From: Diplocarpon mali
Lineage: Eukaryota > Ascomycota > Leotiomycetes > Helotiales > Drepanopezizaceae
Direction: 5' to 3'
DNA: 52,730 nt
Assembly (NCBI GenBank): GCA_024741835.1
Contig: JAENRP010000197.1
Span: 1 to 52,730 of the forward strand
The notes beneath the pieces were generated by a model. The model was not told where the DNA came from, searched no databases, and saw nothing but the letters and a program-made list of their open reading frames with translations. Below, one piece after another: positions 35,283-46,101 of the stretch. The position numbers and the translations under genes were made by a program. How positions within the stretch are numbered: the stretch's first letter is position 1; every line of letters starts with the position of its first letter.

Positions 35283-36509
35283 CTACGACAGCATATCTCT
35301 GAAAACTCTGCTGTTGGCTTGTTCTTCCTGGGTGGAGTTTGGATTATCGACCTTGGAGACGAGCCCACTTCTCTCCAGCTGTTCTACCAGTCCAGGGAGT
35401 ACTTTGTCGGTGCCCAATTCCACTCGAACTCCAGCTTCTCCCGTTTGACCCATAGGTAACTTCTGAAAGAAAGCATCTTCTCCTCTCACTCCTCCAAGAT
35501 TTAATATCCCTATCGGCATGCCCCTCTCATGGGCCCTCTTCGCAAGTCTCCAAGCAGAATATGTTGCCAGTGACGTTCCCAAGACCAGGAGCCTGCCTGA
35601 ACCATCAATGGACTGTTCTGCCGCCTCTTTCACTTCTTTGGCTATGCTCTCTCCAAACATTACAACAGCGGGCTTCAAAATTCCGGCTGTACTTGTTGGC
35701 TTCCATGCCCCTTCCTCGTCAACCTCAACTATAGCCTGCGTCCCGTGCCCGGAAACCGGTGGACTTGCTAAACAATGGGGACATGCGGGGTATCTGAAGG
35801 TTGTGTAAGGTGCTCCGGGAAGATCAACATCTCCATCTGGGTTGGTTTTCATCCCTTTAGCCCTCCTCTCGTCTGGATTTTCGGTATCAAGGGCGCCAGA
35901 TGCAACAGCTTCCACTAGGAAAGCTGCCCATGCGGGATTTAGCCTTGATAATGCTTCCTGGAATGCCTCTCGAGGCAGGTCATTGTGGCAAGAAACACAC
36001 GTCAGAGCCCTCAAGTAGCCATGAAGCTCTAGGGTCGGCAGATTGGGGTGCGCAACGGGATGGAACGAATCCACGTTCTGCGTAACAACACTCCGGACAA
36101 GACCCAAATCTCCAAGGTTCCTTACAGCGTGATGTGCAGTATTCGGTCTGGCCTTATGTAGATTTGTCCAACCCAAGAAACTCCTTGCCCAATACCTCTT
36201 CCTCGCTTCATGGTTTGCCAGGAACTCATGATAGTAGATGGGACGATATGTCTTGTTCACCCTATACGTCCCGTTCGTGCCCCTGTAGTCCGCCAGGCCG
36301 GATGCAACTGAGATCCCAGCGCCCGACAGGATCACGGTTGAGCTGGGATCGCCGGCTGCAATTCCATGCTGCAGTGAGGGGGATGGCGGGGCAGTGAGGA
36401 ATTTCACCAAGGCGGCTATGGCTCCCCTGACAGTATTTGCGTTTCGAGGAATTATGTTTGGAGCTGGGAGTGGACCCGTATAGGGTATGCGCATAAGGGG
36501 TTTTTTCAT
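35283..36509 (-). CDS. SIRT4-like mitochondrial-type sirtuin (NAD-dependent deacylase)
   Basis: This class II-type Sir2 protein of 408 residues, single exon, removes acyl groups from lysine (or ADP-ribosylates) using NAD+. Rossmann motifs are present: GAGIS (63-67), DYRG (about 74-77), TQNVD (143-147). The catalytic His is 163 (LELHG). Zinc ligands are Cys171/174 (CVSC) and Cys243/246 (CPHC). The C-terminal KPAVVMFGE and GTSLATYSAW are typical. The segment after QNVD reads SFH where many sirtuins have GLH. The insert between the two Cys pairs, about 68 residues, is long. The start is the ATG at 36509. The frame is open upstream with basic residues (ARRSSPLHAAPNVRSP) but no ATG, so a spliced mitochondrial leader is possible. 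It is convergent with the DUF5321-like gene (48 bp apart) and divergent from the CDF transporter. Confidence 0.88.
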   Translation of the reverse strand: MKKPLMRIPYTGPLPAPNIIPRNANTVRGAIAALVKFLTAPPSPSLQHGIAAGDPSSTVILSGAGISVASGLADYRGTNGTYRVNKTYRPIYYHEFLANHEARKRYWARSFLGWTNLHKARPNTAHHAVRNLGDLGLVRSVVTQNVDSFHPVAHPNLPTLELHGYLRALTCVSCHNDLPREAFQEALSRLNPAWAAFLVEAVASGALDTENPDERRAKGMKTNPDGDVDLPGAPYTTFRYPACPHCLASPPVSGHGTQAIVEVDEEGAWKPTSTAGILKPAVVMFGESIAKEVKEAAEQSIDGSGRLLVLGTSLATYSAWRLAKRAHERGMPIGILNLGGVRGEDAFFQKLPMGQTGEAGVRVELGTDKVLPGLVEQLERSGLVSKVDNPNSTQEEQANSRVFRDMLS

Positions 36510-37285
36510 TGGGGATCTGACATTTGGAGCGGCGTGGAGAGGGCTTGACCGACGTGCCCTGCAAGATTTGGCGTGAGAGTGAAGACTCGAATCGATGTGT
36601 CTGCGTCATTACACTACTACTCGGAATATTCCCAGGCGCGTCTGTTTCCCGAGAGATCGATCTATAGCGCTTAGTCATCCATGTCGAGCTGGCTCGGAAG
36701 TCGAACGGATCCAGCAAGGTCAAGACCAAGTATTTAAAAAAACTCAAGGATCAGCATGAGAAACCAGCTCTGAACGGCGTCGGTATTGCAGGACGGGTTG
36801 GAGGATATGATATGCTTTTTGATTGAATACACGTCCTCTGAAGCTGCTGCGTACTGGAGAACAGACGAGACCCAGAAAAGAACAGAAACACCAAACAGCC
36901 CCCAGGAAGCTTCGACATGCTCGAGATTCGAGTGGCCTGAGAATCACGGCTATGCAGAGAGAGTAGTAATTGCAGAGCCCCCCTTCTTGTTGGCACCCCC
37001 ATTCGTCGAAGTCATCTCGTCCATCCCATCCCATCTCTTCTCTCAGCCCATACAGACTACATTTGCAATATACTGTATCAGTTATCACAATCTCCGTCAC
37101 AAGAGAAACGTCTCGGAGCTGCAGACCGGAGTCGCTCCGGTCTGGATCGTTTTCACCCCAATGCCCCGCGTCGTCTTACCCACTCACGCGTCCAGCTCGC
37201 AGGATTGAACCGGTCAGAGCTTCTTTCCCCTGGCTTTGGCTTTGGCTTTGGCTTTGGCTTTGTCTTCGCACTTCTTCTCTGTTCA
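36510..37285. promoter_or_regulatory. Divergent region between the sirtuin and CDF transporter genes
   Basis: The 776-bp region should hold both promoters. It includes about five TTTGGC hexamers at 37231-37262, just before the CDF start. No recognised regulator site. Confidence 0.4.
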
Positions 37286-38771
37286 ATGCCTCTGCGCTGC
37301 TCGAACACTGGGACGCGCTTAAGGCCTTTATACCTCGCACCGAGGCTGAGCTCGAGAAGGACACATCAGTCACAACAACAATTCAGAGTCCTGCAGACCG
37401 CCGCCCTCGTCTTGCTGTCTGTGTCGCCCAGCTCGATTTCGATTGCTACCCGGACCCTCCCCCGACATCCCTTTCCGAACTTCCAGTCCTTCTCCCACCT
37501 CAGTTCCCGCAACCGCAATCGCAACCGTAATCTCATCTCCCGGCACACGCCAATGGCTGCCCTTACTACCACCCAGACGCGCGCGCGCGCGGGCCATTCG
37601 CATTCGCATCATCACCATCACGACAATACCTTCCTCACCTCGAAGAACAAGAACGATGCGGGCGTGCGGATCACCAGGATCGGGCTCTACTCCAACCTGG
37701 GCATGGCAATCGCCAAGGGCGTCGGCGGATACGCCTTCAACTCGCAGTCTATGATCGCGGATGCCTGGCACAGTCTGACGGACCTTGCCAGCGATGTCCT
37801 GACACTAGCCACGGTATCCTGGAGTCTGAAGCCGCCTACCGCATCGTTTCCAACTGGATTTGGAAAGGTGGAGAGCTTGGGATCTCTAGGCGTCAGTGGC
37901 ATGCTGCTGTTCGGAGGCTGCTTTATGTGTCTGAACAGTTGCGAAATTCTGTATGCACATTTCTTTCTAGACGCTCATGCAGCTGCGGAAGCGGCGGCAC
38001 ACGCACACGGGCATGGACATGGACACTCCCACGGAGCAGCCGGGCCTAGTATTCACGCCGCTTGGCTTGCTGCCGGAACAGTGATCTTGAAAGAGTGGTT
38101 GTACCAAGCAAGTAAGAATTCGTTTCCTGGATCTTGGCCTCTCTTGCTGACATCAGTTGCCAGCAATGAAAGTCGCCAAAGAACGGAAATCCTCTGTCCT
38201 TGCCTCGAACGCTATCCACCACCGAGTCGATTCTCTCACCGGAATTGTTACCCTCTTCGCCATTCTGGGCGCCAATTTCTTGCATGAGGCTGCATGGTTG
38301 GATCCTGTCGGAGGTTTCTTGATATCGCTGCTAGTCATCAAAGCAGGCTGGGGAAATACAGTATCGGCACTGTACGAATTAGCAGATAAGGGGATCGACG
38401 AAGAAGTCAAGGCATCTGTCAGGAAGGCATCTGCGAAGAGCCTTGAGATGTTACGAGACGGAACGGAGGTCGAACTCAGAGAAGTTGAGGGCGTCAAATC
38501 GGGGCAGAATTACCTTGTAGATCTGCAACTTGCGGTCCCTAAGTCTTGGTCTGTAGAGGGGATTCGCGAGGTGGAGCATAGTGTCAGGGAAGCTGTCGGA
38601 GAAAAGGTGAGAGGTGTCCGGCGAGTTAAGGTTCGCTTCGTGCCTAAGGACGACGATTCCGCTACCCTATTCGACGAATTTATCAGCGGCGACGTGAGCC
38701 AAGAGCCTGGAGAGGATCACCACAACCACGATCACAGTCATACCAACGACACCGACAAGAAATCGCAGTAG
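37286..38771 (+). CDS. Mitochondrial CDF metal transporter (Mmt1/Mmt2-like)
   Basis: This is a cation diffusion facilitator, probably moving iron or another divalent metal across a mitochondrial membrane in exchange for protons. Two exons, 37286-38111 and 38164-38771 (52-nt intron, GTAAGA..GCTGAC..GCCAG), give 477 residues. The N-terminal about 90 residues are basic and Arg/Ser-rich (MPLRCSNTGTRLRPLYLAPR), like a presequence. A His-rich patch GHSHSHHHHHD follows. Metal-site helices show ADAWHSLTD (TM2) and AIHHRVDSLTG (TM5), and FPTGFGKVESLGSLGVSG is typical of the Mmt subgroup. A second His-rich loop (AHGHGHGHSHG) and a His-rich C-terminus (HHNHDHSH) are likely metal-sensing regions. The ATG at 37286 was chosen as the first in frame. 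Confidence 0.88.
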
Positions 38772-39316
38772 ATCTTTTGTACATGCGATAGACTCTGTGG
38801 CCCCGGCATGGTTGGTGGCGGGCGTTGATCTGATTTGGGAAGGCATTTGGATTCTCCGGAAAGCCCCTGCACAATAAAACGGGCGCCAGGTGCGAGGGCC
38901 GTCTTCATCGAAAGATATTGAATGACATTGAATGATGTACTTAGACGTTCTACTGTGTAGCTACTCTCCACCATCCAGCGCTTTGTGTTGTGAAGTGCGT
39001 CTGTGGACATGCTAAGCGGCACCCCTATTATCTTCACGTACGAGGCGATCGCTCCATGCCATCACCGTCTCCCCAGCTCAAACCCGTCCTCTCGACCAAC
39101 CGATTGGCGCGCATACACCGTCACGGTCCAACGCCACATCAGCCACACCAGCCACACCAGCCACAACGTACCTTTCACTAGGTTCGATTGGGCTCATTGA
39201 GCGATGCTCTAAACACATCTCCCTCCGCGACCACGAACCAGTAGCCAATCTCTTTGAATAGACGGGTCTGTTTTCCAAGATCCTCACGCATCAGGGGCAG
39301 TCTCTCAATCTGCGCC
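38772..39316. other. Intergenic region before xylulokinase
   Basis: These 545 bp contain a short CAGCCACAC tandem (about 39134-39166). They presumably hold the xylulokinase promoter. No gene recognised. Confidence 0.45.
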
Positions 39317-41158
39317 ATGTCGACTCAAGATGAGCCCCTATATCTAGGGTTCGACCTTTCGACGCAACAGCTCAAAGGTGGGGGGGCATGCGAAGTACCT
39401 CACAAGACAATAACGCTTACCTTACTGACCCTCTTTCTCGTCAGCAATCGTCATTACATCTAAGTTGAAAGTTGTGTATGAAGCAAAGACGGACTTTGAT
39501 GCCGATTTGGCAAAGTACGGCATTAAGAAAGGCGTGCACGTTAACCAGGCGGAGCGGGAAGTGTACGCCCCTGTGGCCATGTGGTTAGAAGCCATTGACC
39601 TGGTCTTACAGAGACTGAGAGAGAAGGGGACGCCGTTCAACAGAATCCATGGGATTTCCGGTGCTGGGCAACAGCATGGAAGTGTGTACTGGAGCCACAC
39701 TGGCGAGCAGTTGCTCGGGTCCTTGGACCCCAAGGAGACATTAGTAGATCAGCTCTCTGAGAAGGCGTTCGCGCACCCGTACAGTCCGAATTGGCAAGAC
39801 GGAAGTACGCAGGAGGAATGCGATCTGTTTGATGCTGAGCTCGGGTCGGCTGAGAAGCTCGCTGAGATTACGGGGAGCAAGGCTCATCATGTGAGTCTGA
39901 GTGCTGGATTCTGCGAACATGAGCTGATGTCACCAACTTCAAGCGCTTCACTGGACCGCAGATTATGCGCATGCATAAGAAGCATCCCGAGGTCTATCGG
40001 GCGACCTCGAGGATAACCTTGGTCTCCTCGTTCCTTGCATCTGTCTTCCTTGGGAGAATAGCGCCTTTTGACATCAGCGATGTCTGCGGCATGAACCTGT
40101 GGGACATAAATGCCGGCGCTTGGAGCAAGCCTCTCCTCACTCTCGCTGCAGGAGAAGACGGCCTCTCATCTCTGAAGCAGAAGCTCGGCTCTGTCCGCGA
40201 AGACGGCGGCGGCAGTATGGGCCCCATTTCCTCTTACTACGTACAACGGTACAACTTCCCACCCTCCTGCGGCATTGCCCCCTTCACAGGCGATAATCCC
40301 TCCACCATCCTCGCACTCCCCCTGCGGCCTCTGGACGCTATTGTCTCACTCGGCACGTCCACAACCTTCCTCATGTCCACGCCCAAATACGTGCCCGACC
40401 CCGCGTACCACTTCTTCAACCACCCCACCACAGCCGGGCTGTACATGTTCATGCTCTGCTACAAGAACGGAGGTCTCGCGCGCGAGAGGATCCGAGACGA
40501 GCTGCCGAGATCAGAATCCTCAGACCTCTGGGCAGCATTCGACTCCATCGCCCTGTCCACCCCCCCGCTGGGCCAGACGTCCCCTTCCGACCCCGCGAAA
40601 CTAGGACTGTATTTCCCGCTCCCGGAAATTGTGCCGAACGTGCGGGCCGGCACGTGGCGCTACACCTGCTCTCCCTCCGGCCCCGATTCTCAGCTACGAG
40701 AAGCGCAGGACTGGGGCCGCGAAGCCGACGCGCGCACCATCGTTGAATCACAGATCCTCTCCCTGCGTCTGCGTTCCCAGAAACTCGTGCTCAGTCCCGC
40801 TGCCGGCGCTCCACCGCAGCCAGGACGTATCTACCTCGTTGGCGGGGGCTCACCGAACCCGGCCATCGCCCGCATCATTGGGGACGTGCTCGGTGGTGTT
40901 GAGGGGGTATGGAAGCTGGATGTGGGGGGCAACGCGTGTGCGCTTGGTGGTGCGTACAAAGCTGTTTGGGCGATGGAGAGGAAGAATGGCGAGAGCTTTG
41001 AGGAGCTGATTGGGGGGAGGTGGAGGGAGAGCGAGGCTGTTGTGAAGGTGGATTTGGGATACAGAGAGGACGTTTGGGGGAGGTACGGGGATGTGCTTCG
41101 GAGTTTTGAGGGCATGGAGAAGACGGTTTTGGACGGGGAGGAGAGGAATAGGAAATAG
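39317..41158 (+). CDS. xkiA: D-xylulokinase
   Basis: This FGGY-family kinase phosphorylates D-xylulose to xylulose 5-phosphate, the last step of the fungal xylose and arabinose pathways before the pentose phosphate pathway. Three exons, 39317-39377, 39445-39890 and 39944-41158, give 573 residues, the usual size. The N-terminal [14 protein letters not shown] (phosphate-binding strand and Gln-rich turn) is completed across intron 1. [12 protein letters not shown] carries the substrate-site residues. [12 protein letters not shown] and the C-terminal [20 protein letters not shown] with [12 protein letters not shown] match the ATP-side FGGY domain. Introns are 67 and 53 nt; the first contains a run of seven G just inside the donor. 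The third exon is markedly C/G-rich at third positions relative to exon 2. Confidence 0.93.
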
Positions 41159-44096
41159 ATGAGATGGCGTTCTTTCTACTCTTGGAATTTTTTAGAACGG
41201 TCCTGTCTCCAGGTTCTGGGCATATTTGACGAGCCTTTAAAATTTATCGGTTGAGATGAGGCTTTCCGTCCTGTGTTGACTTTTCTGGGATATGAGCGAG
41301 TTTTCGTTAATGCTACCGTCCCCATCGCCAGCCGCTCCCCCCTCCCAGAAATATGTATACATCTAGTCTCACAATCTCACAAGTAAGGAATTCCACTCAT
41401 CAACAGGGGACCAAAAGCTTTTCGAAGCCGAAGCCGAAACCATGCGTTGTGTATGGACATCTCTGGAGGTGTCGCGAACGTAACCTTCGATTTTCCCAAT
41501 ACGCCTCATCCGTGTGAGCCTTCCTAGACGCCCGACCTAGCCCCGCGAAAGGCAATGACTGACTACAAAGACGCTTTCGCATTTCGTAAATCATCTCGGC
41601 GAGCCTGGGATCAGGTCAGGCCCTCTTTGGCTAGCTGGGCTCTGCTAACAGGTACGGAAATCGTTTGAAGAGTGCTGGTTCACGTCGACCGGCGGGCAAG
41701 AATATCCGTGGTTCAATTTCATGGTCCCCGCGGCGGGAAGGGTATGATGTTCTCTTCTCCGATTAGATACTCAAGAAGCCCTTGCGAGCATGAAGGGGGC
41801 GGAAACGGGCCGAGTCATCTGTGGTGTCTTTCGAGAGGTAGATGACTCTCCACGCATGACGACTACCTGTAATGCAGCTACCGCGACCCCCTTGCTTGCC
41901 CGCACGGATTCTTCTCTCATGCCTGCCTGTGGCTCTGTTTCTAGCCTCGAATCCCCGCCAGCTTCTTTTCTACAATAAGGTGGGAAGCTCACGAACGCTA
42001 CATACCGCTGTCGAGAAAAAAAGGCTTTTGGTTTCGATGCTGGATCTTATATGAATCGGCTGTCGCGCGTGCTACCACGGTCTTTCTCGCCGAGACGTTG
42101 CAACAATAAACAGCCGCTACGTGTTGACTTGATGCTGGCTCCGTCGCTAAAGGTGATCTCGAGTCCAATGCACCCATTGCCAGAGTATCGAGTCAGAGTC
42201 TGGCCGCGCGAGAGAGGAAAGGCTGTACAGAGATAGCCAACAGTTCTGTCTGGCTCTGGAGTCGGCGGTCGTCGCGATCCATACTCGCTATGCTGAAGCA
42301 CTCAAGGCCAGATCCCCACCAAAAATACGCCCTGATCCCGGACGCGTGTTCGAACCAGGTTACGGTAGGGCCGCGCTGGAGCTCCATTCGAAGTTCTCCG
42401 ATGTAGCTCTTTGCAGAGGGTCTGTCGAAATCCTCGCGAGCCGATATCCTGGGGGTCGCTAGATTTACCAGAGGAAGACTTTGAAGCTATCAAGCCTCTC
42501 GATGGTACGGAGTGTGGAGTCATACAAGATCGTCCGGGGCCGGAAGAGCTGTTGAGCTCTCGAAATACGAGTCCCGGGTAGCTAATTCGTTGGATAGGGC
42601 GTTCACTGCGCTTACCAGACATAAAACGTACCAATGAAGAGGCAGAGCATGCATAGTGTTCATCAAAGGCGCGGGCTTATCTCTGAGTCTGGATACCTAA
42701 ATTAAAGCCGCTGCAACTCGTTACTCGCGAGGGATAAGAGGCATGTAGAGTGTTAGTAGCTTCCAACCAGAACCGCTCGGGCTTCACCTAGTTGTATTGT
42801 AGTCTTGTCGAGGGAACGGGTTCGTTTCATCAACGATGCAAGGCCCGCACTCGGAAGCTCCGTGACAAGTATCGCGAGTCTGCTGTTCTCGTCTCCGTAG
42901 GAGAATTCGTGAATCGCAAGCTCTAGCAGAGAGAACTCCACTGATACCTAGATCTGATATTCTCCTCGGGATATACACGATGTCCGGCCATCTCAGGATT
43001 TACAGCATAGCCTCCTCGCTTCCTCGCTCCACTCGCGATCGACGCAACCAGTCCACCACCCACCAGAGTGATTTCTCGAATCTCAGCCTCGCGCCAGAGC
43101 CGACCGCAGAGAAACACATCCCCCACCCTCTCCATCCGATCTCCTCTGGCCCAGAAAGCCCAGAACGCGCCTCTCGGAGAGACCCACCCACCTGGCGTCT
43201 CCGCGCCTCGCTTAAGTAGCCAATCAGGACCAGCCGCGAGTAAACAACAGCCCAGAGATCGCCTCTCCTCTCTGCTCCCCTCTTCCTCCAGCCCATCCCA
43301 TCCCATCCCATCCCAGCGCGCCCGCGACCCCCATTCCAGCGGGAAATGTCCCGAGCGCGAAGACGCGTCCGGATCGCGCGATCCCCGGGACGCGTGCGCG
43401 TCGAGCGACCGCGACTTCGTGTCGCCCGGCGAGCGGAGAGGGAACGAGCGAGAGGCAGGACCTGGCGAGGAGCCCGGCCTTCAGAGGCGGAGGAGCGCAA
43501 GTTGCGGCGGGGGGTGGGCTTGCGCGGGTCGCCCGTGTCATTCGCAGTTGTTCCTGTGCCGTCGCCCACAAGTCCGGTCCTGCCAGCCGCGGGAGCTAGC
43601 CGGCGGTCCTCTTTAGTCCCCGGCCCGACTGTCCGCCCACGCCCCGAGCAGGCACAAGCTTCCCCGAGGGCTGGGGGAATGACATCGACAGCAGAACGTT
43701 CGATCCCAGGTTGCGGGGTCCCGCTTGGCTGGGGCTGGTCGGGCATCGGCCTGAGCCGGCGTGCGAGAATTACGTATCTGAAAAATATACGAGCTGATAG
43801 TGATTTGCTAGTGGTTTTTATTTCGTCACTGAGCCAGCCAACTCCCCTCTGCGCACTTCTGAGAATTTGGTATTTAGCCAGCTCTCAACCTTTTTTTTTC
43901 TTTTCTTTTTTTGGACTGACAATCTTGCATCCTGCTTGCTCTCCACGACACTGGAACCGTGACTCGGAACGTGCTATCAAGACAAAAAGCCCCCGGCAGA
44001 GCCAACCGTCACAGTATATCCTTCACAGTCGACAACCGAGGATTCTCGCAGTCCAATCCGGCGGGACTGATCATTGGAACCGATACGACTCCCGAG
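41159..44096. other. Long gene-free stretch, GC-rich toward its right end
   Basis: Nearly 3 kb carry no gene I can support. A GC-rich, CpG-rich block at about 42.98-43.75 kb leaves several overlapping frames open on both strands, which reflects composition, not coding. Within it lie a (CCCAT)n run at 43292-43315 and, near 43890-43915, a T-rich tract. The right end is probably the promoter and leader of the following gene. An apparent small spliced frame at 41555 was rejected. Confidence 0.5.
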
Positions 44097-45575
44097 ATGT
44101 CGATGACAGGATCTTCCACCTTGGGCACCGGCAGTTCCTCTGCAACACCCATCCGCTTACCCGGAATGCGCCCAAGAGGTACGCGAATTTCCTTGGACGC
44201 AAGGATGGGGATGCCATCACCCAGGCGACAAGGCACGCGCTATGCGGCCGACAGAGAGTCCAGACCCGCAGTCGAGATCACGACAAGCAGCGCTCAGTCG
44301 GGAACGAGCCACGGGACGGCATCGAGGCACACCCCGCCGGAGCGGACCACCGCATCAAGGAAGCGAGGCAGCAACACCGCCGACGCCGAGCTTCCCTCCA
44401 GCAAGAAACCACGCCCCGAGGAGGACAGCGCCAGCCACAGCCACAGCAAGAGGGACAGCGGCAGCGCAGAGGAGCCCCCAAAGCAAGATCCCGCGTGGAA
44501 GAGCTTCACGCCATGGACCTGCTTCGAGCAGGGCCGGAAGACCGGCGCAGGCTTCGAGATCTTCGAGGACGAGACGGCAACAGAGACCAAGAACCCCACG
44601 CCCGGAGAGATAGAGAAGGATGGCTCGTACCGCGAACTCTGCCTGGAGGAGAATCTGGAGCACGCACAACGCCAGCTGCGCCTGGAGATCAAACGCATCG
44701 TCCAGGACGCGGGCTTGATTTACGGCCTGGACGTCGTCAAGTCCGTTCAGCCAATAGCCAGACAGCTCGACCTCTGGACGCCGGATCTCAGACTTAACCT
44801 CGAGACGCGCCTGAAGCGCTGGGAATTCTGGGCGTGCCTGCGCAGAGAGATCGGAGCGCCGCCGCCTGTAGGGGCTTTGCCGAATCACGTCGTGGGCGAA
44901 GATGAGTATTGGCTCACCGTCGAGGCGATCGAGGAATTGCGAGATATCATGGACGATGTGGAGAAGGCGATTGCCGAGGCGCATCAGGCTGGAAGTGAGA
45001 ATTTTGGGTTGGAGTACGGCCGGAGATATTCGAAGAGATCTTTGCGGCTACTTGCTGGATACGTTCGTACACCTCTCCCTTCCTGTTCTCGTCTCGTCAT
45101 GTCAGCAGTGTGTGGTGGTAGGACCAACCCCCAAAGAGAACTTGTCCGGGACTGGCCAGTCGCTGTATAGAGACGAAGCTGATCATGTCGACAGTGCATG
45201 GGAAGTAGCGCGGGGATGGTGACTGGAGATCCTGAACTCGCAAAGACGGACGAAGAAGAGTTCTACATACGGCAAGCTGTCGCGTGGGCCCACATCGTCA
45301 ATCACCACCTAAACATCTCCTTTCATGACTTGGGCGTAGAGCTTCTGGTTAGCAAGAAGTGGCAGGAGGAGATCCGCCAGAGGGTCATGAAGGGAACTCG
45401 ACCGGTGAACTTTGCCACGCTGGAACGCTTCTGGGAGGGTGAGCGGTATCCACCATGGGGCATTTGGGAAGCGAGAAGATTCGGAGGTTTGCCTCAAGAC
45501 CCGAACTGTGAGCGGGGAGACCCCAACGCAAAGCTGATGTTCGAAGCGGGAGTTGATGAGTGGTCTAACCATTGA
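44097..45575 (+). CDS. Unrecognised fungal protein, N-terminus disordered
   Basis: I do not recognise the family. Two exons, 44097-45062 and 45195-45575, give about 448 residues. The intron (132 nt) has an uncommon donor GTTCGT and acceptor TCGACAG. The first about 160 residues are Ser/Thr/Arg-rich with a nuclear-signal-like cluster (SSKKPRPEEDS). The rest is folded, acidic and helical (RQLRLEIKRIVQDAGLIYG, TVEAIEELRDIMDDVEKAIA). It ends with an aromatic-rich region (WAHIVNHHLNISFHDLGVEL, FWEGERYPPWGIWEARRFGG). The same frame is open upstream to 43920 without any ATG, so the true start may lie in an upstream exon; 44097 is the first in-frame ATG. It is convergent with the aminopeptidase gene. 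Confidence 0.6.
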
Positions 45576-46101
45576 AGGGAAGGTAGTAAGAAAGGGCCAA
45601 CAGCCGCATGGACCTATCCACCGAGGAACGGTCCAGATACTTTAGTATGTAGCCGAGAGAAGTGGGGAGGGGACAAGCGAACTGAAATGATATATCATCC
45701 GAGCCATATTTTCTCAAAAGTCTCTCTGAGCGCCACCATACCGAACCAGAAGAAACGGAAAAGAGGGTAGGTAGACCTCTGTCAAGTCATTGACACAGGG
45801 CCCTCGAAACACTACCACGCTCAAGTGGTAATCGAAGAACTTTCAGGGTTTATCCCGGTCAAAAGTCCAGGATCTGAGCAAATCAATGGGACGAAACGGC
45901 CCTGGACAATAGAGTCCGCTCGACTTGAAACTTCAGATCTGGCTGCCCGAAAGCGACACAGCATGCGGACAACAGAGCCCACCCACTAAGGCCTTCGGAA
46001 AAGTGATTCAATTTTCGAATGCCCAATCAAACGCCAACGCACGACCAACCCCCTCTGCCAAGATCACGAAGAAGGCATCGTATATCCGCACGAAGCCCGG
46101 C
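45576..46101. other. Convergent 3' region
   Basis: These 526 bp lie between two facing stop codons and presumably hold two 3' UTRs. No other feature recognised. Confidence 0.45.

Noticed and set aside
41555..41740. Small spliced frame starting MTDYKDAFAFRKSSRR and continuing VRKSFEECWF
   Set aside because: The implied intron is only 37 nt and its CTAAC lies directly against the acceptor, too close to work as a branch site. No family match.
42333..42370. Possible tRNA B box (GTGTTCGAACC)
   Set aside because: No matching A box, acceptor stem or cloverleaf could be folded around it.
43000..43746. Long overlapping Arg/Gly/Pro-rich frames on both strands
   Set aside because: The GC-rich block lacks stops in several frames at once, and the translations are compositional with no domain.
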